Below the pieces are notes generated by a model. It was not told the DNA's origin. It did not search any database and saw nothing but the letters and a program-made list of their open reading frames with translations. Source: Desulfothermus sp964427155 (GTDB taxonomy: Bacteria; Desulfobacterota; Desulfovibrionia; Desulfovibrionales; Desulfothermaceae). Taken from it: a DNA stretch of 64,000 nt. This document shows positions 34,703 through 42,900 of this stretch, piece by piece (position 1 is the first letter of the stretch; every line of letters starts with the position of its first letter). The stretch is from positions 1 to 64,000 of the forward strand of contig CAYRSC010000015.1 of the NCBI GenBank assembly GCA_964427155.1. The letters are read 5' to 3'. The translations under genes were made by a program, and so were the position numbers.

Positions 34703-35581
34703 TTATGTTAAAGAGGCCAAGGTTTTGTTAAACACCTGGGTACAATGCTCTACCATAGACTTTTCAATGCCAGTGGCTATATTTAACCTTAAAAATAGGT
34801 CCAATGCCTCTTCTGTGCAGATATTTTGTCTAAAATTATCCATAAAGGGACACCCCCCGATCCCCCCAAAACAGGTGTCAAACCGATATACCCCCATGAG
34901 AAGGGCCGTATAGAGGTTCACCATGGCCAGAGATCTTTCCCCATGAAAATGAAGTGTAAGTCTATCCAGAGGAATCCGCTTCATCACCTCCTTTAATACA
35001 TCCTTCACCTCCAGGGGACCAGCTACAGAGGCAGTATCTGCCAAAACCACCTCATCTATCCCCTCCTTTAAAAAGACGTCCAGTATCTCATGGATCTGTG
35101 TGAGGGGAGGTCTCTTATCTTCCAGGGTGCCAAAACTACACTGAATACTGCCCCTCACGTATAGACCCCTTTCTTTTGCCTCTACTACCATCTCGGATGT
35201 CTGGGCAAGGGCATCCCTATAGGTCATTCTTGCATTTTTCCTGCTAAATTCATCACTTGCTGAAAGGGAGATCTCAACCCCTCCTATGCCAGAGTCAAAG
35301 GCCCTCTCCAATCCCTTCCTGTTTAACACCAGACCAGTTAATATGATATCCTTTCTGTAATCCCCAAGGGCCCTCACCACCTCCTCTGCGTCCTTAAACT
35401 GAGGGACCCTGGCGGGATTTACAAAAGAGGTTATCTGGATATTGGATATACCTGCCTCTATAAGGCCCTTGATGGTCTCTATTTTAAGGGAGGTGGGAAT
35501 GGGGTGGGGGAGTGACTGGAACCCATCTCTCGGTCCTACCTCTATAAGAATCGCTTTCAGTGGAACTAATAGCTCATTCAT
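34703..35581 (-). CDS. hydroxymethylglutaryl-CoA lyase
   Basis: 292 residues, typical for HMG-CoA lyase. It has the DRE-TIM motif VGPRDGFQSLP (about 16-26), the metal-binding HFHGERS segment and the C-terminal GGIGGCPFMDN (about 240-250) containing the family's active-site Cys loop. It splits HMG-CoA to acetyl-CoA and acetoacetate, the last step of leucine breakdown. It is the first gene of the operon, behind a TTGACA promoter. The 286-base gap to the divergent gene at 35868 holds this promoter and otherwise nothing I can name. Confidence 0.9.
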   Translation of the reverse strand: MNELLVPLKAILIEVGPRDGFQSLPHPIPTSLKIETIKGLIEAGISNIQITSFVNPARVPQFKDAEEVVRALGDYRKDIILTGLVLNRKGLERAFDSGIGGVEISLSASDEFSRKNARMTYRDALAQTSEMVVEAKERGLYVRGSIQCSFGTLEDKRPPLTQIHEILDVFLKEGIDEVVLADTASVAGPLEVKDVLKEVMKRIPLDRLTLHFHGERSLAMVNLYTALLMGVYRFDTCFGGIGGCPFMDNFRQNICTEEALDLFLRLNIATGIEKSMVEHCTQVFNKTLASLT

Positions 35582-35628
35582 TTCAGGTAAATCAGTTTCA
35601 ATTTAAAACAGTGTTCTCTTTATTTAAC

Positions 35629-35657
35629 ATTTTGCATCAAAACCCTTTTTTTGTCAA
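35629..35657 (-). promoter_or_regulatory. possible promoter of the HMG-CoA lyase operon
   Basis: On the minus strand TTGACA (35657-35652) is followed by 17 bases and CAAAAT (35634-35629). The -35 box is perfect and the -10 box poor, 48 bases upstream of the gene start. Confidence 0.4.
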
Positions 35658-35867
35658 TAAGATGGGAAAAAAGTAAATACTGTGTCTTTATCTATATCCT
35701 GGTCAAAAATAGGAGTTGATAGTTTTTTTGAAAAGGATTAGGAGGTCAAAATATTGTGTGAGGTCTATTTAAACCCCAAACCCTGCCTGTTATGGTTCAA
35801 TGTGCTAACAAAATGCTGGGCCGAGATTTAGGGCACTGTCTCCAACCTATAGCATAAGGAGGTTTTT

Positions 35868-38015
35868 ATGTCTGGGCTGGATTCCATATTCTCTCCTGCA
35901 TCCATTGCAGTAATAGGGGCATCCACCACCCCTGGAAAGGTGGGTCATGACATCTTTTTGAATATCCTGAAAGGTGGGTATAAGGGTGTCCTTTTTCCTG
36001 TAAATCCCAGGGCAAAGGCCGTACTCAGTGTAAAGGCCTATCCTTCAGTGCTTCAGATCCCTGATGAGGTGGACCTCTCCTTTATTATCCTTCCCCCTCG
36101 TCTCGCCCTGGATGCAGTAAAACAGTCAATTGAAAAAGGGGTGGGGGGGATAGTGATAGTATCTGCGGGATTTAAGGAGGTAGGGGGAGAGGGTGCTGAG
36201 ATAGAAAGAGAGATAGTGGAGGTGTGCAGAGAGGCAGGAGTGAGGCTTGTGGGTCCCAACTGTCTTGGTGTGATAAATCCCCTCTCCAATGTCCAGCTAA
36301 ATGCCAGTTTTTCCCGCAGGATGCCGCAACCTGGTAAGATATCCTTTATTTCGCAAAGTGGGGCCCTATGTACTGCAGTACTGGACTTTGCCGCTGATAG
36401 AGACTTTGGTTTTTCCAAATTTATCTCCATTGGAAATAAGGCCGATGTGGATGAGGTGGACCTCCTCAACTACTTTTATGAGGACCCTGACACAGAAGTA
36501 ATAATGATATATCTTGAGGAACTAAGAAGGGCCCATGAATTTATCCAGGTGGCCAAAAAGGTTACCTCGGGGATGAAACCCAAACCCCTATTGGTGATAA
36601 AATCGGGCCGTACCAGTGCAGGGGCAAGGGCGGCAGCCTCTCACACTGGTGCTATTGCAGGGTCTGATGCAGTATATCAGGCCATATTTGAACAGACGGG
36701 TATAATCAGGGCAGAGACCATAAATGAGCTTTTTGATTTTGCCACTGCATTTACCTACAAAAGTGAAACTCCCCTTGGGAAACTGCGCACCAAGGTACCC
36801 TCGGGAAACAGGGTGGCCATTATCACCAACGCCGGAGGTCCCGGCATAGTGGCCACAGATGTGACAGTAACAACTGGTCTCAGATTGGCAGAATTTACAA
36901 AAGAGACTACTGAGGCATTAAGAGAATTCCTGCCCTCCACAGCCAATATTCACAATCCTGTGGATGTAATAGGGGATGCAACCTCAGATAGATATGAAAA
37001 TGCCCTGAGGGTAGTTATCTCTGACCCCAATGTGGATGGGGCCCTGGTCATATTAACCCCTCAATCCATGACAGATGCCCTTGCCACTGCAGAGGCCATT
37101 GTGAGGATAGCCTCCACCACCAGTAAGCCCATTGTATGTTGTTTTATGGGAGTAATTGATGTGTCTCCAGGAGTAGAATATCTTCAGAAACATGGATATC
37201 CCGTGTTTAGCTTTCCTGAAAACGCCGCAAAGGCCCTGGGTGCACTCTATAAATTTAACACCTGGCTCCACAGAGAGACCTATGAAGAAATAGAACCAGA
37301 ATATGAGAGAGAAAAGGTAGAAGGGATCATCTCTTCCCACATTCAACAGGGCTCCCTTCACCTGGGAGAATTTGATTCTCTGGAGATATTAAAGGCCTAT
37401 GGTTTTAAGACCCTTCCCATGGAGATTGCATCCTCCCCAGAGGAGGCGGTGTCCATTTCTCAGAGGATTGGCTATCCAGTGGTGATGAAGATAGTATCGC
37501 CAGATATTCTTCATAAATCAGATGCAGGAGGAGTAAAGGTGGGACTTGAAGAAGAGGAAGATATTAGAGATGCATTTAACAAGATAGTGGAGAATGCAAA
37601 GAAGTATAAACCTGATGCCCAGATTCGTGGAGTATTGGTACAGAAGATGGCCTCCAAAGGGGTAGAGGTCATACTGGGGGCAATGAGATATCCCAGATTT
37701 GGTCCCCTGGTGATGTTTGGATTTGGAGGAATATTTGTGGAGGTATTCAGGGATGTATCCTTCAGGCTTGCACCTTTTACCAGAGGAGATGCCAGAAGGA
37801 TGATAAAGGGGATAAAGGCCTATAAGCTCTTAAAAGGCTTTCGTGGACAACCTCCTTGTGATATAGAAGAACTAGAGAGACTCCTGGTAATTATGTCCCA
37901 CATGATGGTAAATCATCCTGAGATTAAGGAGATGGATATAAATCCCCTTATAGTACATCCTGAGGGGGAAGGGGCCACTGTGGCAGATTGCAGGATTATT
38001 CTCCAAGAGCCTTAA
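35868..38015 (+). CDS. ADP-forming acetate/acyl-CoA ligase, fused subunits
   Basis: 715 residues joining an alpha part (CoA-binding Rossmann, residues 1-450, with the phosphohistidine loop AASHTGAIAGSD near 261) and a beta part (ATP-grasp, from about 490, with KIVSPDILHKSDAGGVKVGL). The enzyme turns acyl-CoA, ADP and phosphate into acid, ATP and CoA, conserving energy in fermenting and syntrophic anaerobes. It is divergent from the leucine-type operon and would draw ATP from the acetyl-CoA or isobutyryl-type CoA made there. SD AAGGAGG precedes the ATG. Confidence 0.92.
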   Translation: MSGLDSIFSPASIAVIGASTTPGKVGHDIFLNILKGGYKGVLFPVNPRAKAVLSVKAYPSVLQIPDEVDLSFIILPPRLALDAVKQSIEKGVGGIVIVSAGFKEVGGEGAEIEREIVEVCREAGVRLVGPNCLGVINPLSNVQLNASFSRRMPQPGKISFISQSGALCTAVLDFAADRDFGFSKFISIGNKADVDEVDLLNYFYEDPDTEVIMIYLEELRRAHEFIQVAKKVTSGMKPKPLLVIKSGRTSAGARAAASHTGAIAGSDAVYQAIFEQTGIIRAETINELFDFATAFTYKSETPLGKLRTKVPSGNRVAIITNAGGPGIVATDVTVTTGLRLAEFTKETTEALREFLPSTANIHNPVDVIGDATSDRYENALRVVISDPNVDGALVILTPQSMTDALATAEAIVRIASTTSKPIVCCFMGVIDVSPGVEYLQKHGYPVFSFPENAAKALGALYKFNTWLHRETYEEIEPEYEREKVEGIISSHIQQGSLHLGEFDSLEILKAYGFKTLPMEIASSPEEAVSISQRIGYPVVMKIVSPDILHKSDAGGVKVGLEEEEDIRDAFNKIVENAKKYKPDAQIRGVLVQKMASKGVEVILGAMRYPRFGPLVMFGFGGIFVEVFRDVSFRLAPFTRGDARRMIKGIKAYKLLKGFRGQPPCDIEELERLLVIMSHMMVNHPEIKEMDINPLIVHPEGEGATVADCRIILQEP

Positions 38016-38044
38016 GGTATTAAAAATTATAGGAGAGAATAAAG

Positions 38045-38704
38045 ATGAAGAGATTTTCTTTTTCTGAGATTGCCATTGTATCCTGTGGGACTCTCAGTCT
38101 GGAGATAAGACACCTGCAGGAAGAGGGATTTCTGGATACAGAAAAGGTCTTTTTTACTACACCGGGCCTGCATCAGGACATAAAAGAGCTGGAGAGACAA
38201 TTGCTCGCCAGAATAGAGAAGGCCACAGCAGGTACAAAGGGGGTCTTGGTGATATACGGGGGAAAATTTTGCTATGTAAATGCAGATAATCCAACCAGGA
38301 CCATTGACAAGATTATATCAGAGAGTGGGGCAAATATAAGGAGAATAAATGCCACCCATTGTATGGATATGCTTGCAAGTGAAGAGGAAAGGGAGAGGAT
38401 AGCCCAGGAGATGGCAGGGGGAGAAAAGGTATGGTGGATGACCCCTGGCTGGGTAAAATTTAAGTCCCATGTCTTTAAAGGGTGGGATAAGGCCATGGCC
38501 AATGAGAATTTTCCCCGTCACAGTGGTGGGGCAATTGTCCTGGATGGGATTGGATTTATGGAAAAGTATATGGCAGAAAATCCTGAAGATTTTCTGGAGT
38601 ATTGTGATTGGATGGGTATCCCCATGCAGGCATATCCCATCTCCCTGGATAGATTTAAGGGTCTCATACAGGAACAGGCGGAGAGATTATTGAGAGGGGA
38701 TTAA
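38045..38704 (+). CDS. DUF1638-like protein
   Basis: 219 residues, cytosolic in appearance. Conserved-looking features are VSCGTLSLEI at the start, VLVIYGGKFCYVNADNPT (about 68-85) and NATHCMDMLAS (about 101-111), with Cys residues that could bind metal. I match it to DUF1638, a family often seen near corrinoid methyltransferases; its function is not established to my knowledge. It lies 29 bases after the acetate-CoA ligase gene in the same direction. A cobalamin riboswitch on the opposite strand points into its 3' end. Confidence 0.75.
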   Translation: MKRFSFSEIAIVSCGTLSLEIRHLQEEGFLDTEKVFFTTPGLHQDIKELERQLLARIEKATAGTKGVLVIYGGKFCYVNADNPTRTIDKIISESGANIRRINATHCMDMLASEEERERIAQEMAGGEKVWWMTPGWVKFKSHVFKGWDKAMANENFPRHSGGAIVLDGIGFMEKYMAENPEDFLEYCDWMGIPMQAYPISLDRFKGLIQEQAERLLRGD

Positions 38705-38714
38705 AGAAAGAAAG

Positions 38715-38769
38715 GGACCTGAATTCGCCATAAGGGAGGATTTGAAATGGTATTTACGAATTCAGGTCC
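38715..38769. repeat. 13-bp perfect inverted repeat with SD-ATG in its loop
   Basis: GGACCTGAATTCG (38715-38727) and CGAATTCAGGTCC (38757-38769) are perfect inverse complements around a 29-base loop. On the + strand the loop contains AGGGAGG and an ATG at 38747. No T-run follows on either side in the usual terminator form. It lies between the end of the DUF1638 gene and the riboswitch terminator. It may stop or protect converging transcripts; its role is not evident. Confidence 0.8.
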
Positions 38770-38792
38770 TATGTTAAAGAGTGCTTTGGGCC

Positions 38793-38834
38793 AAAAAAAA
38801 TCCCCGACACCCATAAGAGGAGGGTCCCAGGGAT
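38793..38834 (-). terminator. terminator of orphan riboswitch 4
   Basis: On the minus strand ATCCCTGGGACCC (38834-38822) pairs imperfectly with GGGTGTCGGGGAT (38812-38800), followed by eight T residues. Its sequence resembles the terminator of riboswitch 1. Confidence 0.75.
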
Positions 38835-38901
38835 CTCCCGTTTTCATCCCCACACAAATCAACCCCTCTCCCTTCTCCTGCAACCGGGAGAAGAAAGCCT
38901 T

Positions 38902-39053
38902 TCAGGCAGGTCTTCTGACTCCAGGATCCTCCTACTTGCTGCGCCTTCCCCCTTTTTCAGGAGTGGCATCTGCAGCTTTCGTCCCCTGTCACAGCCGCGG
39001 GCCGGTCTCCGAATCTCACGGAAGTTCCCTTTTAAGCCCTTAAAGGCACCTGA
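38902..39053 (-). promoter_or_regulatory. cobalamin riboswitch 4, no gene behind it
   Basis: Minus-strand cobalamin element closed by TCAGG (38902-38906) and CCTGA (39049-39053). It has the GGCCCGCGGCTGTGACAGG core and the B12 box AGTCAGAAGACCTGCC. It has its own promoter and terminator. The only thing downstream on its strand is the converging DUF1638 gene, read antisense. The stretch 38705-39117 holds this element, its terminator and promoter, and the inverted repeat, with no convincing ORF. Confidence 0.93.
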
Positions 39054-39065
39054 CGAATAGATATA

Positions 39066-39094
39066 TCTATATCCAAGAAGGGGAGTAAAGTCAA
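39066..39094 (-). promoter_or_regulatory. promoter of riboswitch 4
   Basis: On the minus strand TTGACT (39094-39089), 17 bases, then TATAGA (39071-39066), placing the transcription start just before the riboswitch. Confidence 0.7.
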
Positions 39095-39117
39095 GGTGGT
39101 GGTTAGGGAAAGGGGGC

Positions 39118-39975
39118 TCACTGAATGAGACCTATCTCCTTGAGATCCAGTTTCCCCTCATAGATGATCCTTACTCTTCCACTGAGGTAAAGGCCATTTT
39201 TTTCCAGAGAAAGAAGAAGTTGTTCTCCTCCTGAGGTAATTACTGGAATAGAAGAGGAATCTATATACCCTATCTTTTTTGCCACATATGCGCATGCAGC
39301 AGCCCCTGTCCCACATGCATAGGTCTCTTCTTCCACCCCCCTCTCATATGTCCTAATGATGAGGTGATTTTCAGGGGTCTTTTTGGCAAAATTTACATTT
39401 GTACCCTCAGGGGCAAACATCTCATGAAATCGTAGCCTCCCTCCAACTCCATTTACATCCACCTCTTCAAGGTCCCCTTCTACAAATATCACCAGATGGG
39501 GTACTCCTGTATTTACAAAGTGGGCCTCATATTTTTCTCCTGGACCTAAGGGGACCTCCAGATGGGTTCTCAGGTCTTTCGGGGGAGTTAATTGTACCTT
39601 TACCTTTCCTTCCTCTGGATAAACCTCTGCATATATTGGTCCCACATCCGTAAGAAAATAGTGGGAAGAGGAAGCAATCCCCAGTTTATTGGCAAGTCTT
39701 GCCACACATCTTGCCCCGTTTCCACACATCTGGGCCCTGGACCCATCGGAGTTATAAAAATGCCAGCGATATGCGGCTCCATGCTTTTCCTCTAAGGGTT
39801 CAATGAATATCAATCCATCTGCCCCCACTGAAAACCTTCTCTTACATATCCTTCTGGCCCAACGGGGCATTTGAGAGATATCTACCTCTATATCTTCTCC
39901 CAAGACCAGGATAACAAAATCATTTCCACTTCCCTGCGCCTTGTAAAAGGTAATGGTGTCTGCGGTAGTCCCCAT
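39118..39975 (-). CDS. dapF: diaminopimelate epimerase
   Basis: 285 residues. The two catalytic cysteines are in MCGNGARCVARLA (about 83-95) and YACGTGAAACAYVAKK (about 220-235), with GSGNDFVIL at the start. It interconverts LL- and meso-diaminopimelate for lysine and peptidoglycan synthesis. It is the last gene of a unit with HU and the UGA-containing gene, 26 bases after the latter. SD GGGAGAAG precedes the ATG. Confidence 0.95.
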   Translation of the reverse strand: MGTTADTITFYKAQGSGNDFVILVLGEDIEVDISQMPRWARRICKRRFSVGADGLIFIEPLEEKHGAAYRWHFYNSDGSRAQMCGNGARCVARLANKLGIASSSHYFLTDVGPIYAEVYPEEGKVKVQLTPPKDLRTHLEVPLGPGEKYEAHFVNTGVPHLVIFVEGDLEEVDVNGVGGRLRFHEMFAPEGTNVNFAKKTPENHLIIRTYERGVEEETYACGTGAAACAYVAKKIGYIDSSSIPVITSGGEQLLLSLEKNGLYLSGRVRIIYEGKLDLKEIGLIQ

Positions 39976-40001
39976 GGAAACGCTTCTCCCTTCTTCTCTC
40001 C

Positions 40002-40832
40002 CTATTTTCCCTCTAGGATAGAAACTATCTGTGGGTCTGGAGCAATGTTATGGGTTATAAACCTTCTCTCTACTGAGATATTATCACCTAAAATAGCCCC
40101 CTGGGACCTTAGCCCCTCAACATCTTTTATATGGATAAGATAAAGGGCCTTGCCCTGACTCATGGGCCTTATCCACAGGGTCCTGCCTGCCACCCTTGCA
40201 GAAAAAATAAGTCCCCTCCCACTGCCCAGCAGTAGGTCAAATACATCAGGATATTTCTCCAGAAGGTCCTGCTCCTCTGCATATCCATAAGGACTCAAAC
40301 CAACTACCAGAGAAGGTCCTTTTCTTAGAGAGGAAAATAATTTCTGGACCTCTTTATCGGCGAGATGAGAGCAATCCCAGGGAAGTATCACAAATTCCAC
40401 AGAAGTATGTTTTAAGGGTACCTTTTTTATTATAACCCTATCTGCACTCCCGAGCCATCCTTTCAGGGAAATGTGATATTTTTTTAAATAATAGGCCTCT
40501 TCATAGGAGATGGCCTTGAGGGTATAGTCCATGTGGTCAAAGGCAGAGACCATCCTCTTCAACTTTTCCTTTGACCTCATCTCAAAGGGACTGAAGAGTT
40601 CAAAAAATCCCCCCACGATTAAAGTGGAGGGGCCCTTGGCCCCTATTTCTTTAAGAAGGGTTGCACGCCGGGCCAGACCGCCCAGCTGTCTTCCCCCTCA
40701 CACGGTTACTGGTTTTACCTCACCCCTGGTATTAGCAGTATAAACAATATTTAGACCTTCACCCCATGCCCCCTGACAGGCAAAGGTCAGGAGGGAGATG
40801 GCCACCATTGTAAAGTACCACGTCTTTTTCAT
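40002..40832 (-). CDS. exported metallophosphatase-like protein with in-frame UGA (candidate selenoprotein)
   Basis: 276 codons with one internal TGA at codon 45 (40698-40700). A signal peptide (about residues 1-24) leads to NIVYTANTRGEVKPVTV, then UGA, then GGRQLGGLARRATLLKE. This layout matches 5'-nucleotidase/UshA-type metallophosphatase N-termini, where a Cys-Gly cluster precedes GGLARRA. The usual metal ligands (D-x-H, GD) are replaced (ANTRG, VGGFF) and the C-terminal domain is missing, so it is probably not a normal phosphatase. The ATG at 40832 overlaps the HU stop (ATGA), which supports this long model over the 40616 start. A hairpin with a canonical-looking GGUCU loop follows the UGA. 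Selenocysteine is my first reading; a pseudogene is the alternative. Confidence 0.72.
40667..40700 (-). promoter_or_regulatory. candidate bacterial SECIS element
   Basis: After the UGA (40700-40698) on the minus strand, GCUGGGC (40686-40680) pairs with GCCCGGC (40673-40667), one G-U pair, around the six-base loop GGUCUG. Eighteen bases separate UGA and loop. The E. coli fdhF SECIS loop also carries GGUCU at a comparable distance, so this is a close match. Confidence 0.7.
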
Positions 40833-41104
40833 GAATTTAAATACTCTTTTAGCTCTTTTCCCACCCGAAAAAAGGGCAGTTTTTTTGGTTTTACATCTAC
40901 CTCTTCCCCTGTACTCGGGTTCCTCCCCTTATAGCCTTTGTATTCCTTTACCTTAAAACTCCCAAAACCCCGGATTTCCACCCTTCTTCCTTCCTTTAAT
41001 GCCTCTTTAATAGAATCAAAAAAGATGTTTACTATCAGAGAGGCCTCGTCCCAGGATAGATCTTTTCTCTCTGCCAGGGTCCTTATGAGTTCACTCTTAT
41101 TCAT
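40829..41104 (-). CDS. HU/IHF-family DNA-binding protein
   Basis: 91 residues from the ATG at 41104 (MNKSELIRTLAERKDLSWDE), which has GGGGGAG upstream; an in-frame start at 41125 adds seven residues and is less likely. It has the two-stranded arm signature GFGSFKVKEYKGYKGRNPST and PFFRVGKELKEYL. HU-type dimers bend DNA and compact the chromosome. Its TGA stop overlaps the start of the next gene. Confidence 0.93.
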   Translation of the reverse strand: MNKSELIRTLAERKDLSWDEASLIVNIFFDSIKEALKEGRRVEIRGFGSFKVKEYKGYKGRNPSTGEEVDVKPKKLPFFRVGKELKEYLNS

Positions 41105-41171
41105 CTTCTCTCCCCCATCCCCCAATTGTGTTTGAGATTAAAACCATCGCACCTCCCATATCTTATCAAAA

Positions 41172-41200
41172 AGTATGCAAAAAGATTAGATGCTGGTCAA
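41172..41200 (-). promoter_or_regulatory. promoter of the HU-UGA gene-dapF unit
   Basis: On the minus strand TTGACC (41200-41195), 17 bases, then CATACT (41177-41172), about 70 bases upstream of the HU start. Confidence 0.55.
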
Positions 41201-41207
41201 GGGATTT

Positions 41208-42032
41208 TTAGACCTGATGGTTTTTAAAGAGCACATCCAGGTTAAAGGGGAGGGTGAGTTCAGGCAACAAAAGCTCCCTGTATTTTTTTATCTTCACAGC
41301 TATCTCAAGTATATTGTCACAGGCAGGGGTGTCCTTCTTAAATTTAAAAAGAGGGGTCTGATTGATCACTGCCTTTGGAAGATTTGGGTCTTCCTTTATT
41401 ATCCCCAGGAGATTTATCTTTATCTTCAAAAAATTCTCACACGCCAGCCTGAGTCTTTCAAAGGCACGACTTCCCTCTTTTGCATTCTGGGCCATATTTA
41501 CAATGATAAAAAAATCCTTTACGCGGTGTTGGGTATTTAAGACCTTTATGAGGGCATATCCATCTGTGAGGGATGTGGGTTCAGGGGTAATAACCACACA
41601 CCTGAATCTGGTGATGGCCGCTAGATTGAGAACCGTGGAGTTTATCCCTGCCCCAAGGTCCATTATGAGAAAGTGGTATTTGCTCAGCAAGGTATTTAGC
41701 TTTTTAAATATCACGGTCTGCAGATCATTGTCCCACTCCACTAGCTCAGGTACCCCTGAGGCCGCTGGTAAAAAGTCCAGGCCCTCCTCCTCCAAGGGGA
41801 TAAGTATCTCTTCCACCCCTGTATTGGGCCTTAAAAGATACTCCAGGTTCTTCTCTGGAGCTATCCCAAGTAGTATATCCAGATTTGCCAGCCCAAGGTC
41901 ACAATCCACCAATAGGGTGGAGTTTTTCATGGAATATAGGGCATAGGCAAGATTAAGTGCTATGTTTGTCTTTCCAACTCCCCCCTTTCCACTGAGTATG
42001 GAAATACTTAGCGTCTTATTACCTTCTTTCAT
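41208..42032 (-). CDS. MinD/FlhG-type P-loop ATPase
   Basis: 274 residues of the MinD/ParA family, with the deviant Walker A GKGGVGKT (15-22), switch region DCDLGLANLDILLG (about 43-56) and Walker-B-like FLIMDLGAGI (about 115-124). Within the family the sequence looks closest to FlhG/YlxH proteins that set flagellar number and position, but no flagellar gene is in the window, so MinD-like or another cargo-positioning role remains possible. It is followed by HU and preceded by the GGDEF gene. Confidence 0.85.
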   Translation of the reverse strand: MKEGNKTLSISILSGKGGVGKTNIALNLAYALYSMKNSTLLVDCDLGLANLDILLGIAPEKNLEYLLRPNTGVEEILIPLEEEGLDFLPAASGVPELVEWDNDLQTVIFKKLNTLLSKYHFLIMDLGAGINSTVLNLAAITRFRCVVITPEPTSLTDGYALIKVLNTQHRVKDFFIIVNMAQNAKEGSRAFERLRLACENFLKIKINLLGIIKEDPNLPKAVINQTPLFKFKKDTPACDNILEIAVKIKKYRELLLPELTLPFNLDVLFKNHQV

Positions 42033-42066
42033 TTCCCTCCCTGCCTTTCAAATACTTTATGTAACT

Positions 42067-42900
42067 CTAATTTGAAAAAAGAAATTGTTTTTCTTCACTA
42101 TTTACTTTAACTATTCTATCAAATGGTTCAATATCAATAAATTCTGCTGTAACTATTCTATCTTTACCAGATTTTTTCGCCCTATACATTGCTTCATCTG
42201 CCAGTTTTAATAGTTCTGAGGGATCTATTTCTTTTCTTCCTTTATAAGACGATAGACCTATTGACACTGTTACATAAAATAGATTTCCATTTTCATCGTA
42301 AAATCTAAAATTTTTTATACTATTTCTTATTCTCTCACATGTTATTTCTCCTTGAATAAGAGAGGTTGCAGGTAAAATAAGAACAAATTCTTCTCCTCCG
42401 TATCTAAATATAAAATCTGTCTTTCTGCAATTTTCTTTTAAAATATATGCAATACGTTTTAATACAACATCTCCTATTGAATGACCATAAGTATCATTTA
42501 TCTTTTTAAAATCGTCTATATCCATAAAGGCAACACACAAAGGCTGTTTTGTTCGTCTTGCCCTTTCCACTTCCAGGCGGAGTATATCATATAACTTCAT
42601 TCGGTTGTCCAGACCTGTTAATGGATCTTTGGAGCTCAGTTTATATAATCTTTCTATCTTTTCCTGTAGCTCCAGGAGGGTAGGGGTAATGTCTGAGCCC
42701 ACTGGAAGGGCACTCCAGTGATATAGGGAATCCCTTATGGTCTTCCAATCTTCCAGGGTAATGGCCCTACTGGGTTTAAATATTACAATCCCCTCCCTCT
42801 CTCCCTCTCTTTTCTCCAGTACTTCCTGAAATCTCTCTTGAAGGTAGAGGAGTTCTGCCTTTAATTTTTCAAGTTCACTGGTGGTTATGTCTTTGTTCAT
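42067..42900 (-). CDS. GGDEF diguanylate cyclase
   Basis: 277 residues. The C-terminal domain starts at DPLTGLDNR (92-100) and has the active-site loop YGGEEF (167-172). The N-terminal 90 residues, probably a helical input or coiled-coil region, have no recognised sensor. It makes cyclic di-GMP. It overlaps the end of prfB by 26 bases and lacks a clear SD, suggesting translational coupling. The catalytic half (42067 to about 42590) is AT-rich whereas the N-terminal half is not. Confidence 0.92.
   Translation of the reverse strand: MNKDITTSELEKLKAELLYLQERFQEVLEKREGEREGIVIFKPSRAITLEDWKTIRDSLYHWSALPVGSDITPTLLELQEKIERLYKLSSKDPLTGLDNRMKLYDILRLEVERARRTKQPLCVAFMDIDDFKKINDTYGHSIGDVVLKRIAYILKENCRKTDFIFRYGGEEFVLILPATSLIQGEITCERIRNSIKNFRFYDENGNLFYVTVSIGLSSYKGRKEIDPSELLKLADEAMYRAKKSGKDRIVTAEFIDIEPFDRIVKVNSEEKQFLFSN

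Noticed and set aside
38747..39043. 98-residue plus-strand ORF after the DUF1638 gene
   Set aside because: Despite an SD-like AGGGAGG, most of it is antisense to riboswitch 4 and its terminator, and it resembles no protein.
40002..40616. Short ORF starting at 40616 as the real gene
   Set aside because: It has no signal peptide or convincing start; the frame upstream through the TGA supplies both, plus the overlap with HU.
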